From an uncultured Psychroserpens sp. (GTDB lineage: Bacteria > Bacteroidota > Bacteroidia > Flavobacteriales > Flavobacteriaceae): a stretch of 34,182 nucleotides of DNA. Made by a program: the position numbers and the translations under genes. The notes below the pieces were generated by a model. That model saw only the letters and a list, made by a program, of their open reading frames with translations, was not told the origin of the DNA and did no database searches. The stretch spans positions 1 through 34,182 of the forward strand of contig CAJQOA010000220.1 of NCBI GenBank assembly GCA_905479815.1. Reading direction: 5' to 3'. Numbering within the stretch: position 1 is the first letter of the stretch; every line of letters starts with the position of its first letter. Shown here one piece after another: positions 1 to 8,134 of the stretch.

Positions 1-2112
1 ACCAGCTGAAAAGAGTTCTAACGAGATGTGACCGTTACCTAAATCTTCATTTAGATTAGTAATAGTATAATCATCTGGTGTGAGGATATTTGCAGTAACA
101 TAAAACCATGGGTCTTCACTTTCGTAATCAACTTCATTACAAGTTGGGTAATCAGTATTAGTTATGAATAAGCTTACACCGGATTCATCACAAGGGTATT
201 CATCAAATGAATGATAAAAGTCTATATAAGGACCAAAAATATCTGAGGATGCACCATCACCAAATCCTCTATTAGTAAATGCAGTTTTTATGTGGCATTC
301 AAACGCACCATTAAATAAGTCTTGGTCTGCCGCTAATAGGCCTTCTAGACCTGTTTGAAAATCTGGAGTACTACCTGTGTAATGCATTGCTTCCATAACA
401 AGCTTTAAAGCCATATTATTTCCTCCGTTACCATAATATACATCAGAATCAAATCCGTAATCATCAATTAATGCCCATGTTAAATCCCATAGAATAGCTC
501 CCCATACTTCTGCAATACGATATGGGTCAATTGTTTGCCCTTGTTCATTAGGTCCTTCTTCAACTAATCCGTCTAGATTTGCATAGTTGTAATAACTCAA
601 ATCATTAGGTGATCTATTTGCATCGTAAGTTCTTAACGCATAATCACTATTGTTTCCTTCATGCCATATACCTAAAGGCCTATATCTATTTGGTAAACCA
701 TTTTCTTCATGATTCATGGTAAGCATCATACCAAACCAATCTGCCCAACCTTCATCCATGTGTTCAGGATTGTTAGGATTACGATTATTACCAATTATCC
801 TATTCACGAGTCCATGAGTGTATTCATGAATCATTACCCAATTATCATATGCACCATCCATGTTGGGACCAAAGGTGTTACATGAAGAAATTTTTATTGT
901 TGGACTAATACCATCTGATGAAGATGGTTCAAAAAATGAACCACAAGATCCTGAATGAGTCAAAACTGTTATAGCATCTCCACCTGCACCAAAAGGTGTA
1001 TAATTATGTTGCTGAAAATTACCAGCAGCTTCATCAAAACCATATTCATAAAAAATATCATGACATAAATTTGCCCAATAAAAAGCATTGGTTACTGCAG
1101 CTCTATCAGCAATTACAGAGTATGTATTATAAAATGGATAATCAACAAAATTGAAATCCGCTTCGTTAGGTCTTAAGTTAATATTACCATGTGAATAAGC
1201 GTCTATGTTATTACCCTTTGTAGTAAAAAAATCACCTTCACCAACGATATGATGCCATCCGTCGGGTGAAGCGTTAACGTTAAAAGGATTTTCTTCGATG
1301 GTTCTTACTGCATTTGCATCATTAGGACTTTCTATTGGATGTGCAAAAACCTCATAACTTTGGTTAAGTGGCATTAGGTAATTTGTTACTTCTTCTACCG
1401 ATTCATTATTTTCTAAAATAGGACCATAGGTCGAAAGTTCCTTGTGATTATGGTCATGATTTGCATCACTACACTTTAATGCTAAATCCCATTTTTGTAA
1501 AATCTTATTTGAAGACACCTCTACGATAACGTTCCAAGAATCTTCATGGTTTAACTGCCTTATTGTAAAATGCCAAGTAAGAATTATTTTGTCTTTTGCA
1601 TTTTTATAATAGAATAATCTTGCAGTGACATCTTTAATTGAGCCACCCTCAACATTAAGCATTATATTAGAATTAGACTTATCGTTAATAATTGATATTG
1701 TACCATGATTTTTTAGACCTAAATCATATAAAACATTTTGTAAAACACTAATTGCAGTATTTGATGAACTATTTGGTGAATCTTTAATTTTGTCGTTAAG
1801 ATTAGAGACAAAATTATTATTGTATCTAAATACCTTACCATCCTTTAAATGCATACTAAAATTGGCTTGATCTATGTCAATACCATTATGTTGTTGAATT
1901 CCATGAATATGGTGAACTCCGCTAACACTACTAACATTGTTTTTAATTATGCGAAATTCACTAATGTCACTATCGCTGAGATTGTATTTTGCTTTGTTTT
2001 GTTCAATATGTGATTTTGTGATAAGCTCTATGTTACTTTGCCCATACATAGATAGCGAAGCTAAAAGTAACATGCAAAGCACATAATGAATCTTTTGTCG
2101 TAGTTGTTTCAT
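1..2112 (-). CDS. M36 (fungalysin-type) secreted zinc metallopeptidase, 3' end cut by window
   Basis: The frame is open for 704 codons from ATG at 2112 and runs off the left edge, so the C-terminus is missing. The start is followed by a signal peptide (about residues 1-25, ending near SMYGQS). A propeptide of the FTP/PepSY kind fills roughly residues 30-230. The catalytic zinc site is HEYTH (H429, E430, H433) with the third ligand E454 in DEGWADW, the HExxH-x20-E arrangement of family M36. Flavobacterial members of this family are usually exported by T9SS through a C-terminal sorting domain, which would lie outside the window. Likely an extracellular protease for protein degradation. A 12-bp element also found in the sigma/lipoprotein intergenic region lies 57 bp upstream of the start. 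The family call is strong; the substrate is unknown. Confidence 0.93.
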   Translation of the reverse strand, partial: MKQLRQKIHYVLCMLLLASLSMYGQSNIELITKSHIEQNKAKYNLSDSDISEFRIIKNNVSSVSGVHHIHGIQQHNGIDIDQANFSMHLKDGKVFRYNNNFVSNLNDKIKDSPNSSSNTAISVLQNVLYDLGLKNHGTISIINDKSNSNIMLNVEGGSIKDVTARLFYYKNAKDKIILTWHFTIRQLNHEDSWNVIVEVSSNKILQKWDLALKCSDANHDHNHKELSTYGPILENNESVEEVTNYLMPLNQSYEVFAHPIESPNDANAVRTIEENPFNVNASPDGWHHIVGEGDFFTTKGNNIDAYSHGNINLRPNEADFNFVDYPFYNTYSVIADRAAVTNAFYWANLCHDIFYEYGFDEAAGNFQQHNYTPFGAGGDAITVLTHSGSCGSFFEPSSSDGISPTIKISSCNTFGPNMDGAYDNWVMIHEYTHGLVNRIIGNNRNPNNPEHMDEGWADWFGMMLTMNHEENGLPNRYRPLGIWHEGNNSDYALRTYDANRSPNDLSYYNYANLDGLVEEGPNEQGQTIDPYRIAEVWGAILWDLTWALIDDYGFDSDVYYGNGGNNMALKLVMEAMHYTGSTPDFQTGLEGLLAADQDLFNGAFECHIKTAFTNRGFGDGASSDIFGPYIDFYHSFDEYPCDESGVSLFITNTDYPTCNEVDYESEDPWFYVTANILTPDDYTITNLNEDLGNGHISLELFSAG

Positions 2113-2168
2113 AGTTAGAGATTGTTTTAATTAATAATTGACTTTCCTTACTGTTCAATTATTATCAT

Positions 2169-2180
2169 TTTGTTACCCAA
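2169..2180 (-). promoter_or_regulatory. Shared element TTGGGTAACAAA upstream of the M36 gene
   Basis: On the minus strand this 12-mer starts about 57-68 bp before the M36 ATG. The identical 12-mer sits 49-60 bp before the lipoprotein ATG at 5877. About 11-12 bp further downstream both sites have TGAA(C/T)A. This looks like a -35/-10 pair for one alternative (ECF) sigma factor, but that role is inferred. Confidence 0.4.
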
Positions 2181-2198
2181 ATTTTTGAATTAAGCATA

Positions 2199-2233
2199 AA
2201 AAAGACTGATTAGGTATCCTAATCAGTCTTTTT
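2199..2233 (-). terminator. Rho-independent terminator
   Basis: A perfect 16-bp stem (arm 2199-2214, arm 2218-2233) with a 3-base loop and A/T tracts on both sides. It lies just downstream of the orphan T9SS tail and after the CHAT gene. It probably terminated the lost gene and now serves the CHAT transcript. Confidence 0.85.
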
Positions 2234-2254
2234 AAAACAATAACTGCATATGAC

Positions 2255-2368
2255 TTATTTCAAAATCAAATTCTTGTATTGAGACATTCCATCTTCGAGT
2301 GTAATTTTTATGATGTAGTATCTTTTAGATGTTAGATTTTCATCAATTTGCTTAAAAGTGTTTACAGT
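2255..2368 (-). pseudogene. Orphan T9SS type A C-terminal sorting-domain remnant
   Basis: Reading the minus strand, 37 codons from 2368 to 2258 plus TAA at 2255-2257 give a sequence typical of the last strands of a T9SS sorting domain, with YYIIKITLEDG and the ending YKNLILK. Two stop codons (TAA then TAG) lie directly upstream in the same frame, and no start codon or body precedes it. The CHAT gene ends in another frame at 2410 with a membrane anchor, so this is not its C-terminus. I read it as the 3' scar of a deleted or decayed secreted-protein gene that kept its terminator. Confidence 0.7.
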
Positions 2369-2409
2369 TTACTATACCTATTGTAAAGTTCAATAGTTGC
2401 CTACTATTT

Positions 2410-5136
2410 TTATTTTTTTCTTCGGAAAAAGTATAGCAATACTATTATTAGAATAGCTCCAAAAATCACATAATAAATTATAGGAAAGTTAGTGTTAAGT
2501 TCTAGTGTTCCTGCATCTCCAATTAAAACGAATGAAGCCCAATAATAAGGAGAAGATTGACTTAATGAGTTTGTCTCTAAGTAACTTAATTTTGCATTAT
2601 GTAATGCAAGAGATTTATTTTGACCAAGTTTTATATTCTCATAAAATGAATTTATAAGCTCTGTTGAAGATTTATCATTTACCTCCCAAAGCGTTGGCAT
2701 TACAGTATGTGAACCTGTATTAAAGAATCCTCTAGATAAACTCATAACGCCTTCGCCTTTATGAAGTTCACCCAATGAGGTGTTACATGCACTAAGCACA
2801 ACCAATTCTGCCGAGTTGCTATGATTGTAAAGCTCGCTTAAATCTATTTTAGAATCATGAAAAGCAATCCATGGACTGATACTGTCATTGGCATTGGCGT
2901 GTGAAGCAATATGAATTATGTTAGAATTTTTACTCTCTCTAAAAAAAGTTTCACTAGTTGCTTGTTGGTACAAGAATAGTTCCGAAGAAAATAATTTATC
3001 TATTCTATTTAATTCTTCTTTGGTATTTGGAAGTGAAGCTAATTGAGAAGAAAAATTGACAGGAGCAAAACCTACCAAATTTGTTTCGTTAGTACGTTTT
3101 ATTTTACTGTTTTCCTCGAGAAATGTAAGTGAATATGTGTAATTGATTTCATTTTCAAATAGTAAGTAACTGCCATCTTTGGTTGAGGTCATTAAGGGCT
3201 CAAAGGGAATGTTTTGAAGATAATAATCTGGAACTATAGTCAATTTTTTTCCTTTTATGAGCAATCTAATAGCGTCAGGAAATAAAGAATTATAGAGCTC
3301 ATTAGAAATAGAGTTGTATTTCTCGACAGTTTCTTTATTAGAAAAAGGTTGTTCTAAAAGCATTCTGTAGTCTTGAGCTAAATCTTTTAAATTTTCGTAA
3401 TCATGTATTTCAAATAACTTAATGTCTTCTTTTGTAATTACGATTCCATAACCATTTTTGTCATCTAAAATATACTCAACATAAGCATTATTGTTATTGA
3501 AGAATTTTTTTCTTAAATAATCTAGATGAATCACTTCGGTTGGTTTTTGTGATTTATAATACAGTCTATAATTTACATCTAATGAATCAATAAACTGATT
3601 GTAGTTTTTACTTGCGATTAGCAATTGGCTTTGAATAGAATCAGTTGTGTTTTCTTTTGTGAGCTTTTCAAGTTTATTGATAATACTACTCAAGTTAGAA
3701 TGTCTCTTTGATATGATTTCAGGGATGTCATTTTGCTTTCTAGACATTTTTAATGAGACATCTTCAAGTAAAAGTACTGCTTTGTTTTTTTCAATAAAAT
3801 AGAAAGCACCTTCAGGCTTGTTTAATAAAAAGCAAGATTTAGTAGCATTGATATAAATTTTATTAGCTATTCTTTGCCAAAATAATTTAGATCTATTTTC
3901 TTTACTTTCCAATCGTGCAAAATCTAAAATTGAATCTGCTAATTTTAATGCATTTAAAGCTTGATTAAAATATTTTTTAGAGTTAATAGAATCATTTTCT
4001 CCTAGTTTTATCCAGATTTTTGATTTTTGAATAATACCTTCTAGGGCAGATAATTTGTACTTAGATTTTAAAAGTTGCTCTTTTGATGGCAGGTTATTGT
4101 AGTTTGATGCATCAAAATCTAAAAATATTCGAATAGATTTTTGTGCGTTTTCTAAAGCACTGTCAAATTCATCAAATTCTAAATAATGCTGAGCTAAATT
4201 TCTATATATTGTTGATACTGTAAGTTTATTCGATCTAAAACCTAACGCTTTTTTTAAATAAGTTTCAGCAGCACTATCTTTTTCTTTAATGTATAAATGG
4301 CCAATATCATTGTAAGATGAAACGAGGCGCCATTTTTTGTTTAGTTTAGTAGCGATTTCTAGAGCCTTTTCTAAATTAAATTTAGCTTTTTCAAAGTTGT
4401 GATCATCTCTGTCACTATACAAATTACCGCGTTGATTGTATAAATTATAGACGTGGCTAAGTGAAATGTTATTTTTAGGATCAGAATCATTGTTTAAGCT
4501 GTCAGTCAATGTGATAGCTGATGACAAAATTGAAATTCCGTTAGCTAAGCTTTTTTTTGTATTGAGAAGTTTATTTGATTGCGCTATCCCAATAGCATTA
4601 AGTATTTTGTAGTTATTGTTGTTTAAATTTTCAGAAATCTTTTTACTCAGGTTATAATATCTAATTGCAATATAATATTGATGTTTTCCAAAATGCACTT
4701 CACCTAATTGATAGGCTGCCAGTAAGGCAAATTCATCTGCTGTTTTATAATTTATTAACTTACTATAAGCTAATATAGCTTCCTCAAAATTTTTATTTCT
4801 ACTTTGATAAAAACCAAGACTATAAATATTTTTACGGTATAAAATGGAATCTTGATAATGAATAGAATCCATTAATGAAATATTTCTTTTGTTATATGCA
4901 ATTGCTTTTTCAACATTTTTGTTGATGTAATACCATCTCATTAACCAATAAGAATCATCTAGAAATAATTTATAGTCACTTTTAATTTTATGAGTATCTA
5001 TTAAAGAGTCAAATAAGATTTTTTTTTGAGATTTAGATGTAGCGGTATCTGTTTTAATTGCGATGAAATCATCAGACTGTGAATGAGATGTATACTGAAA
5101 TAGTATGCAAATAAAAAATAGACGAAAGAAACTCAT
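2410..5136 (-). CDS. TPR-CHAT caspase-like protease, exported and membrane-anchored
   Basis: 908 residues starting at ATG 5136. A signal peptide (about 1-19) leads into a long TPR-type helical region (about 50-420) and then a coiled-coil-like linker. The CHAT domain (about 620-875) holds the expected dyad: H746 in HIASHAN and C784 in VVLSACNTS, followed by GEGVMSLSRGFF and the family ending YWASFVLIGD. A single transmembrane helix (about 881-901) and RRKK close the protein, so TPR and CHAT parts should face the periplasm. CHAT is a clan CD (caspase/separase-like) peptidase domain. It follows the lipoprotein gene with a hairpin between them and is divergent from the ECF sigma operon. The substrate is unknown; cleavage of a neighbour-encoded protein is a reasonable inference. 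Confidence 0.92.
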   Translation of the reverse strand: MSFFRLFFICILFQYTSHSQSDDFIAIKTDTATSKSQKKILFDSLIDTHKIKSDYKLFLDDSYWLMRWYYINKNVEKAIAYNKRNISLMDSIHYQDSILYRKNIYSLGFYQSRNKNFEEAILAYSKLINYKTADEFALLAAYQLGEVHFGKHQYYIAIRYYNLSKKISENLNNNNYKILNAIGIAQSNKLLNTKKSLANGISILSSAITLTDSLNNDSDPKNNISLSHVYNLYNQRGNLYSDRDDHNFEKAKFNLEKALEIATKLNKKWRLVSSYNDIGHLYIKEKDSAAETYLKKALGFRSNKLTVSTIYRNLAQHYLEFDEFDSALENAQKSIRIFLDFDASNYNNLPSKEQLLKSKYKLSALEGIIQKSKIWIKLGENDSINSKKYFNQALNALKLADSILDFARLESKENRSKLFWQRIANKIYINATKSCFLLNKPEGAFYFIEKNKAVLLLEDVSLKMSRKQNDIPEIISKRHSNLSSIINKLEKLTKENTTDSIQSQLLIASKNYNQFIDSLDVNYRLYYKSQKPTEVIHLDYLRKKFFNNNNAYVEYILDDKNGYGIVITKEDIKLFEIHDYENLKDLAQDYRMLLEQPFSNKETVEKYNSISNELYNSLFPDAIRLLIKGKKLTIVPDYYLQNIPFEPLMTSTKDGSYLLFENEINYTYSLTFLEENSKIKRTNETNLVGFAPVNFSSQLASLPNTKEELNRIDKLFSSELFLYQQATSETFFRESKNSNIIHIASHANANDSISPWIAFHDSKIDLSELYNHSNSAELVVLSACNTSLGELHKGEGVMSLSRGFFNTGSHTVMPTLWEVNDKSSTELINSFYENIKLGQNKSLALHNAKLSYLETNSLSQSSPYYWASFVLIGDAGTLELNTNFPIIYYVIFGAILIIVLLYFFRRKK

Positions 5137-5161
5137 AAAAGTTTAAAAAGTTTTAAAAATG

Positions 5162-5191
5162 AGGGATACTTTTAATAGTAAAAGTATCCCT
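5162..5191 (-). terminator. Hairpin between lipoprotein and CHAT genes (terminator or attenuator)
   Basis: A perfect 13-bp stem with an ATAG loop, followed on the minus strand by TCATTTTT and another T-rich run. Only about 25 bp remain before the CHAT start codon and no promoter motif is evident there, so CHAT may depend on read-through past this hairpin. Confidence 0.7.
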
Positions 5192-5199
5192 ATTTTTTA

Positions 5200-5877
5200 T
5201 TAGTCTGCAAATTTAAAATTACAACCTCCAACAAAGCAGTTAAAAGGAACACCACCTAATGTAACGCTCGGTAAACCAATTTCTAGTTCAGGGTCTTCAG
5301 GATCATCATCATTAGGGTCATCTGTTCCACCAACTATTGGATTTCCATTGATATCAATAGGTCCACTTGCTTCACTGTTGTTTCCGTTGTTATTGTTGGT
5401 TGAACCAGTGCCATCATTAACATTATTGTCTGGAAGGGTATAAACTCCATTAAAAGTACCTTCAAAAGCATTATATTCAGCTTGATTAACAGTCCAGCGT
5501 TCAAAACCACTGCAATTTTGAGAAACTTGAATATTATAAATAGTAAAATGACTTGACATATAATCTCGATAAAAATCTACAAAACTTCCACTAAAACCTG
5601 CAACTTCAGGATTGTTTAGCATTATTTGTTGTTGATAATTCATGTCAACTGGAAAAACTAAATATTGGGTGCCTTCTGGCATTTCATTATAAGTAATGCA
5701 AGGGTCGCTGCCAAAACCTTTACTAGTATTTTGATGATTAGTTGTTTTTGAATCTTCGACTTTTAATTTCTCTTTTTTGTTTAAATTTTCTAATTCTAAA
5801 TCTAAACTGTCATTTGTACAACCTATAGCTGCTAGTAGTAGTAAAGCTAATAATAGTTTTGATGTTAATGTTTTCAT
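5200..5877 (-). CDS. Lipoprotein of unknown function, CHAT partner
   Basis: 225 residues. The N-terminus is a lipoprotein signal with lipobox LAAIGC and lipidated C20. Mature residues about 30-55 are charged and low-complexity. A compact central part (about 60-145) carries aromatic residues and a Cys pair. An Asn/Gly/Asp/Pro-rich linker (about 150-200) precedes a short tail with two further cysteines (FNCFVGGCNF). I do not recognise a named family. The gene precedes the CHAT protease in the same direction with 63 bp between them, and shares its upstream region with the divergent ECF sigma gene. It could be a sensor, ligand or substrate for the protease, but nothing in the sequence decides this. 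Confidence 0.85.
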   Translation of the reverse strand: MKTLTSKLLLALLLLAAIGCTNDSLDLELENLNKKEKLKVEDSKTTNHQNTSKGFGSDPCITYNEMPEGTQYLVFPVDMNYQQQIMLNNPEVAGFSGSFVDFYRDYMSSHFTIYNIQVSQNCSGFERWTVNQAEYNAFEGTFNGVYTLPDNNVNDGTGSTNNNNGNNSEASGPIDINGNPIVGGTDDPNDDDPEDPELEIGLPSVTLGGVPFNCFVGGCNFKFAD

Positions 5878-5921
5878 TTCTTATTGTTTTTATTGTTCAT
5901 ACTGCTTTATTCATAAATATA

Positions 5922-5929
5922 TATATTTG
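5922..5929 (+). promoter_or_regulatory. Putative TAnnTTTG promoter element of the ECF sigma operon
   Basis: TATATTTG fits the Bacteroidetes -7 consensus, 46 bp before the sigma ATG at 5975. A TTG lies at 5893-5895, with a spacer longer than usual. The element overlaps the shared 12-mer at 5926-5937. Confidence 0.45.
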
Positions 5930-5937
5930 TTACCCAA
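5926..5937 (-). promoter_or_regulatory. Shared element TTGGGTAACAAA in the divergent lipoprotein/sigma region
   Basis: Identical to the 12-mer at 2169-2180 and in the same orientation relative to an exported-protein gene, 49 bp from the lipoprotein ATG. It abuts the candidate promoter of the sigma gene. The local ECF sigma may act here and control both directions; this is inference. Confidence 0.4.
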
Positions 5938-5974
5938 TAAAAAAGAGAATTATTAGAATTGCTATTAATCATAC

Positions 5975-6538
5975 ATGAAAAACCCTGGTTATTTTTTAAA
6001 AGGACTTATAAATAATAACGAAAATACTGTTAAGGAAATTTATGAAAATTCTTTTAATCAAGTGTTGGGATTTGTTTCAAATAATAGGGGGCAATATGTA
6101 GACGCAGAAGATATTTTTCAGAAAGCACTCTTACAATTAGCCGTTAGATATAAAAGAGAGCCATTTGAAATTAAGACTAGTTTTGAAGCTTATTTATTTA
6201 CCGTTTGTAAAAATTTGTGGCGTAGAGAATTAAATAAATCAAAAAGAGTGGTAACAAATGATTACATTATTGAACTAAAAGATGATAATGATGATATCGC
6301 ATTGTCTGTTTTAGAACAAAAACGATGGGAATTGTTTGCAGAATATTTTGAGCGATTATCTGGAAATTGTAATAAAATAATGAAGTTGTTTTTTAAGAGA
6401 GTATCTTACTCCGAAATTGTAAAAATATTTGATTATAACTCCGAAACAGTAGCAAGGCAACGTGTGTTTAAATGCAAAGCAAAGTTGAAAGAACTGATTA
6501 TAAGCGATGAACGTTTTAAAGACTTATTAGAATTATGA
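5975..6538 (+). CDS. ECF-type RNA polymerase sigma factor
   Basis: 187 residues. Region 2 spans about residues 20-90 (FNQVLGFV, then DAEDIFQKALLQL, then SFEAYLFTVCKNLWRRE), the core-binding and -10 recognition helices of sigma-70 family ECF proteins. Region 4 spans about 120-180 (YSEIVKIFDYNSETVARQRVFKCKAKL), the -35 binding helix-turn-helix. The stop overlaps the next gene's start (ATGA), so translation of the two is probably coupled, as is usual for a sigma and its regulator. Divergent from the lipoprotein-CHAT pair. The regulon is unknown; the shared 12-bp element is a candidate target. Confidence 0.9.
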   Translation: MKNPGYFLKGLINNNENTVKEIYENSFNQVLGFVSNNRGQYVDAEDIFQKALLQLAVRYKREPFEIKTSFEAYLFTVCKNLWRRELNKSKRVVTNDYIIELKDDNDDIALSVLEQKRWELFAEYFERLSGNCNKIMKLFFKRVSYSEIVKIFDYNSETVARQRVFKCKAKLKELIISDERFKDLLEL

Positions 6539-7332
6539 GTTTTGAAAACGACATTTTAATTGACAATTATCTAAGAGGATTACTCAATGAGGATGAAATT
6601 GTAAGCTTTAAGCTAAGGTTGAAATCAGATTTAGAATTTAAAAAATCGTTTCTACTAGAGCAAGCACTTTGGGCATCTCAAAGCGATACAGATTGGAGTT
6701 TTGCTAATTATACAAATGACGAGGTTAAAACTTATAAAAAACTTCTAGAAAATGATGATTTACAAAATTTAAAAAAAACTCTAAATCGGGTTAATGCTGA
6801 ATTTAAAGAAACACCAAAAAAGAAAACTAAACTTAGTTTTTACTACCTAGCAGCAGCTTCTATAGCAATACTAATTTGTTTGAGTATATTTTTGAATCAA
6901 GATCAAAATAACCAGCATTTGGTTAATGATTATTTAGACACATCTAACTTGCCATCTTTTGTGTCAAGAGGAGAAACATCTACAGATGATTTGATTAATG
7001 CACAACAGTTTTTTGAAAACGAAGAGTACCAAAAGTCACTTGATATATTTATTCCAGTTATTGAAACAGATAAAGCAAATGGTCCAGTTTATTTGTACAC
7101 AGGAATTGCTCAAATGAAATTAGAGCAATATGTAAATGCAGAGACGACATTTAATAAACTAATTAACAGTAATTTGTTAGATGCTCAAAAAGGCTATTGG
7201 TATAAAGCCTTACTCTACCTCATACAAGATAAAGTAGAAGATTCTAAAGCAGTTTTAGAGACCATTGTTTCTAATAAATATCATAATCATTTAAAAGCCA
7301 AAGCGCTATTAGAGACATTAAACGATGACTAA
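6535..7332 (+). CDS. One-TM protein with TPR-type C-terminus, candidate anti-sigma factor
   Basis: 265 residues. The N-terminal part (about 1-90) is acidic and helical, starting DNYLRGLLNEDEIVSFKLRL, a pattern common in Bacteroidetes anti-sigma-like proteins. One transmembrane helix lies at about 105-123 (YYLAAASIAILICLSIFL). The C-terminal part (about 150-263) has TPR-like repeats (AQQFFENEEYQKSLDIFIPV; YLYTGIAQMKLEQYVNAETTFNKLI). The expected topology is cytoplasmic N-terminus and periplasmic TPR. It overlaps the sigma gene by 4 bases and the nuclease gene by 8 bases. The anti-sigma role rests on position and topology. Its periplasmic TPR part could in principle be recognised by the CHAT protease or the lipoprotein. 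Confidence 0.8.
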   Translation: MSFENDILIDNYLRGLLNEDEIVSFKLRLKSDLEFKKSFLLEQALWASQSDTDWSFANYTNDEVKTYKKLLENDDLQNLKKTLNRVNAEFKETPKKKTKLSFYYLAAASIAILICLSIFLNQDQNNQHLVNDYLDTSNLPSFVSRGETSTDDLINAQQFFENEEYQKSLDIFIPVIETDKANGPVYLYTGIAQMKLEQYVNAETTFNKLINSNLLDAQKGYWYKALLYLIQDKVEDSKAVLETIVSNKYHNHLKAKALLETLNDD

Positions 7333-8134
7333 AAAAACAATCTATTCTTTAATAGCTATTATAATCATCTTTGGTGTTTATGGTTACGAACATTTTTTGA
7401 AAGTTGAAGAAACTACAGAAGTCATAGAAGCAGGAGAAGCCGTTAAAACACATACTAACGAATATTTTCTGCCTACTAGTACAACAGGTCAAATTGTGCA
7501 TCATGAAGGGTATTCACTATCCTATAGCGAATCTCACGAACAAGCAGAATGGGTGGCTTACGAATTAAAAAAATCACACCTCTCCAATTCTAATTTTAAG
7601 CGCCCTTATTTTGAAATAGATAAGGCTGTAAAAACTGGTGCAGCGCATTGGCGTAATTATAAAAAATCTGGTTATGATCGTGGACACTTATGCCCTGCAG
7701 GTGATAGAAAGTATACCAAACAAGCGCATGATGAAACGTTTTTAACGAGTAATATAAGTCCGCAAGAACATAACTTCAATGCTGGTGTTTGGAACACCTT
7801 AGAACAAAAAGTGAGATATTGGGCAAGCAAGTATAATGGTGTTTTTGTAATTACAGGTGGCGTTTTAAAAGGTAATATGAAGACCATAGGAGATGAAGAT
7901 GTGAGTGTGCCTAATCAATTTTATAAAGTACTTATTGATAACAATACAGGTAACACAAAAATGATTGCGTTTTTAATGCCTCATAAAAATTCTAATGAGC
8001 CGTTATATAAATTTGTAGTGTCTGTTGACGAGGTTGAACAATTGACAGGTATTGACTTTTTTGCAGAATTAGAAGATAGTATTGAAAACAAGTTAGAAGC
8101 TTCGAGTAGCTATAAAAATTGGAGTTTTAACTAA
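7325..8134 (+). CDS. DNA/RNA non-specific endonuclease (NUC family), exported
   Basis: 269 residues. An N-terminal hydrophobic stretch (about 5-22) acts as signal or anchor. The catalytic core has the beta-beta-alpha metal signature: DRGH with H121, followed by LCPAGDR, then SNISPQEHNFNAGVWNTLE, where N152 and E160 match the Mg-binding Asn and the Glu of the Serratia-nuclease family. Length and motifs are intact. The gene starts inside the end of the TPR gene and so belongs to the sigma operon, at least in arrangement. An extracellular or periplasmic nuclease could serve nutrient scavenging or damage incoming DNA. It ends by overlapping the convergent glycosyltransferase gene by 4 bases. Confidence 0.93.
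   Translation: MTKKTIYSLIAIIIIFGVYGYEHFLKVEETTEVIEAGEAVKTHTNEYFLPTSTTGQIVHHEGYSLSYSESHEQAEWVAYELKKSHLSNSNFKRPYFEIDKAVKTGAAHWRNYKKSGYDRGHLCPAGDRKYTKQAHDETFLTSNISPQEHNFNAGVWNTLEQKVRYWASKYNGVFVITGGVLKGNMKTIGDEDVSVPNQFYKVLIDNNTGNTKMIAFLMPHKNSNEPLYKFVVSVDEVEQLTGIDFFAELEDSIENKLEASSSYKNWSFN

Noticed and set aside
2255-2368. C-terminal extension of the CHAT protein
   Set aside because: The CHAT frame stops at 2410 after a membrane helix and RRKK, and two stops separate it from this tail.
5975-8134. Classification of the CHAT locus as a known CRISPR-associated or retron defence system
   Set aside because: No CRISPR repeats, Cas proteins, reverse transcriptase or restriction genes are present, and the protease and nuclease carry export signals.
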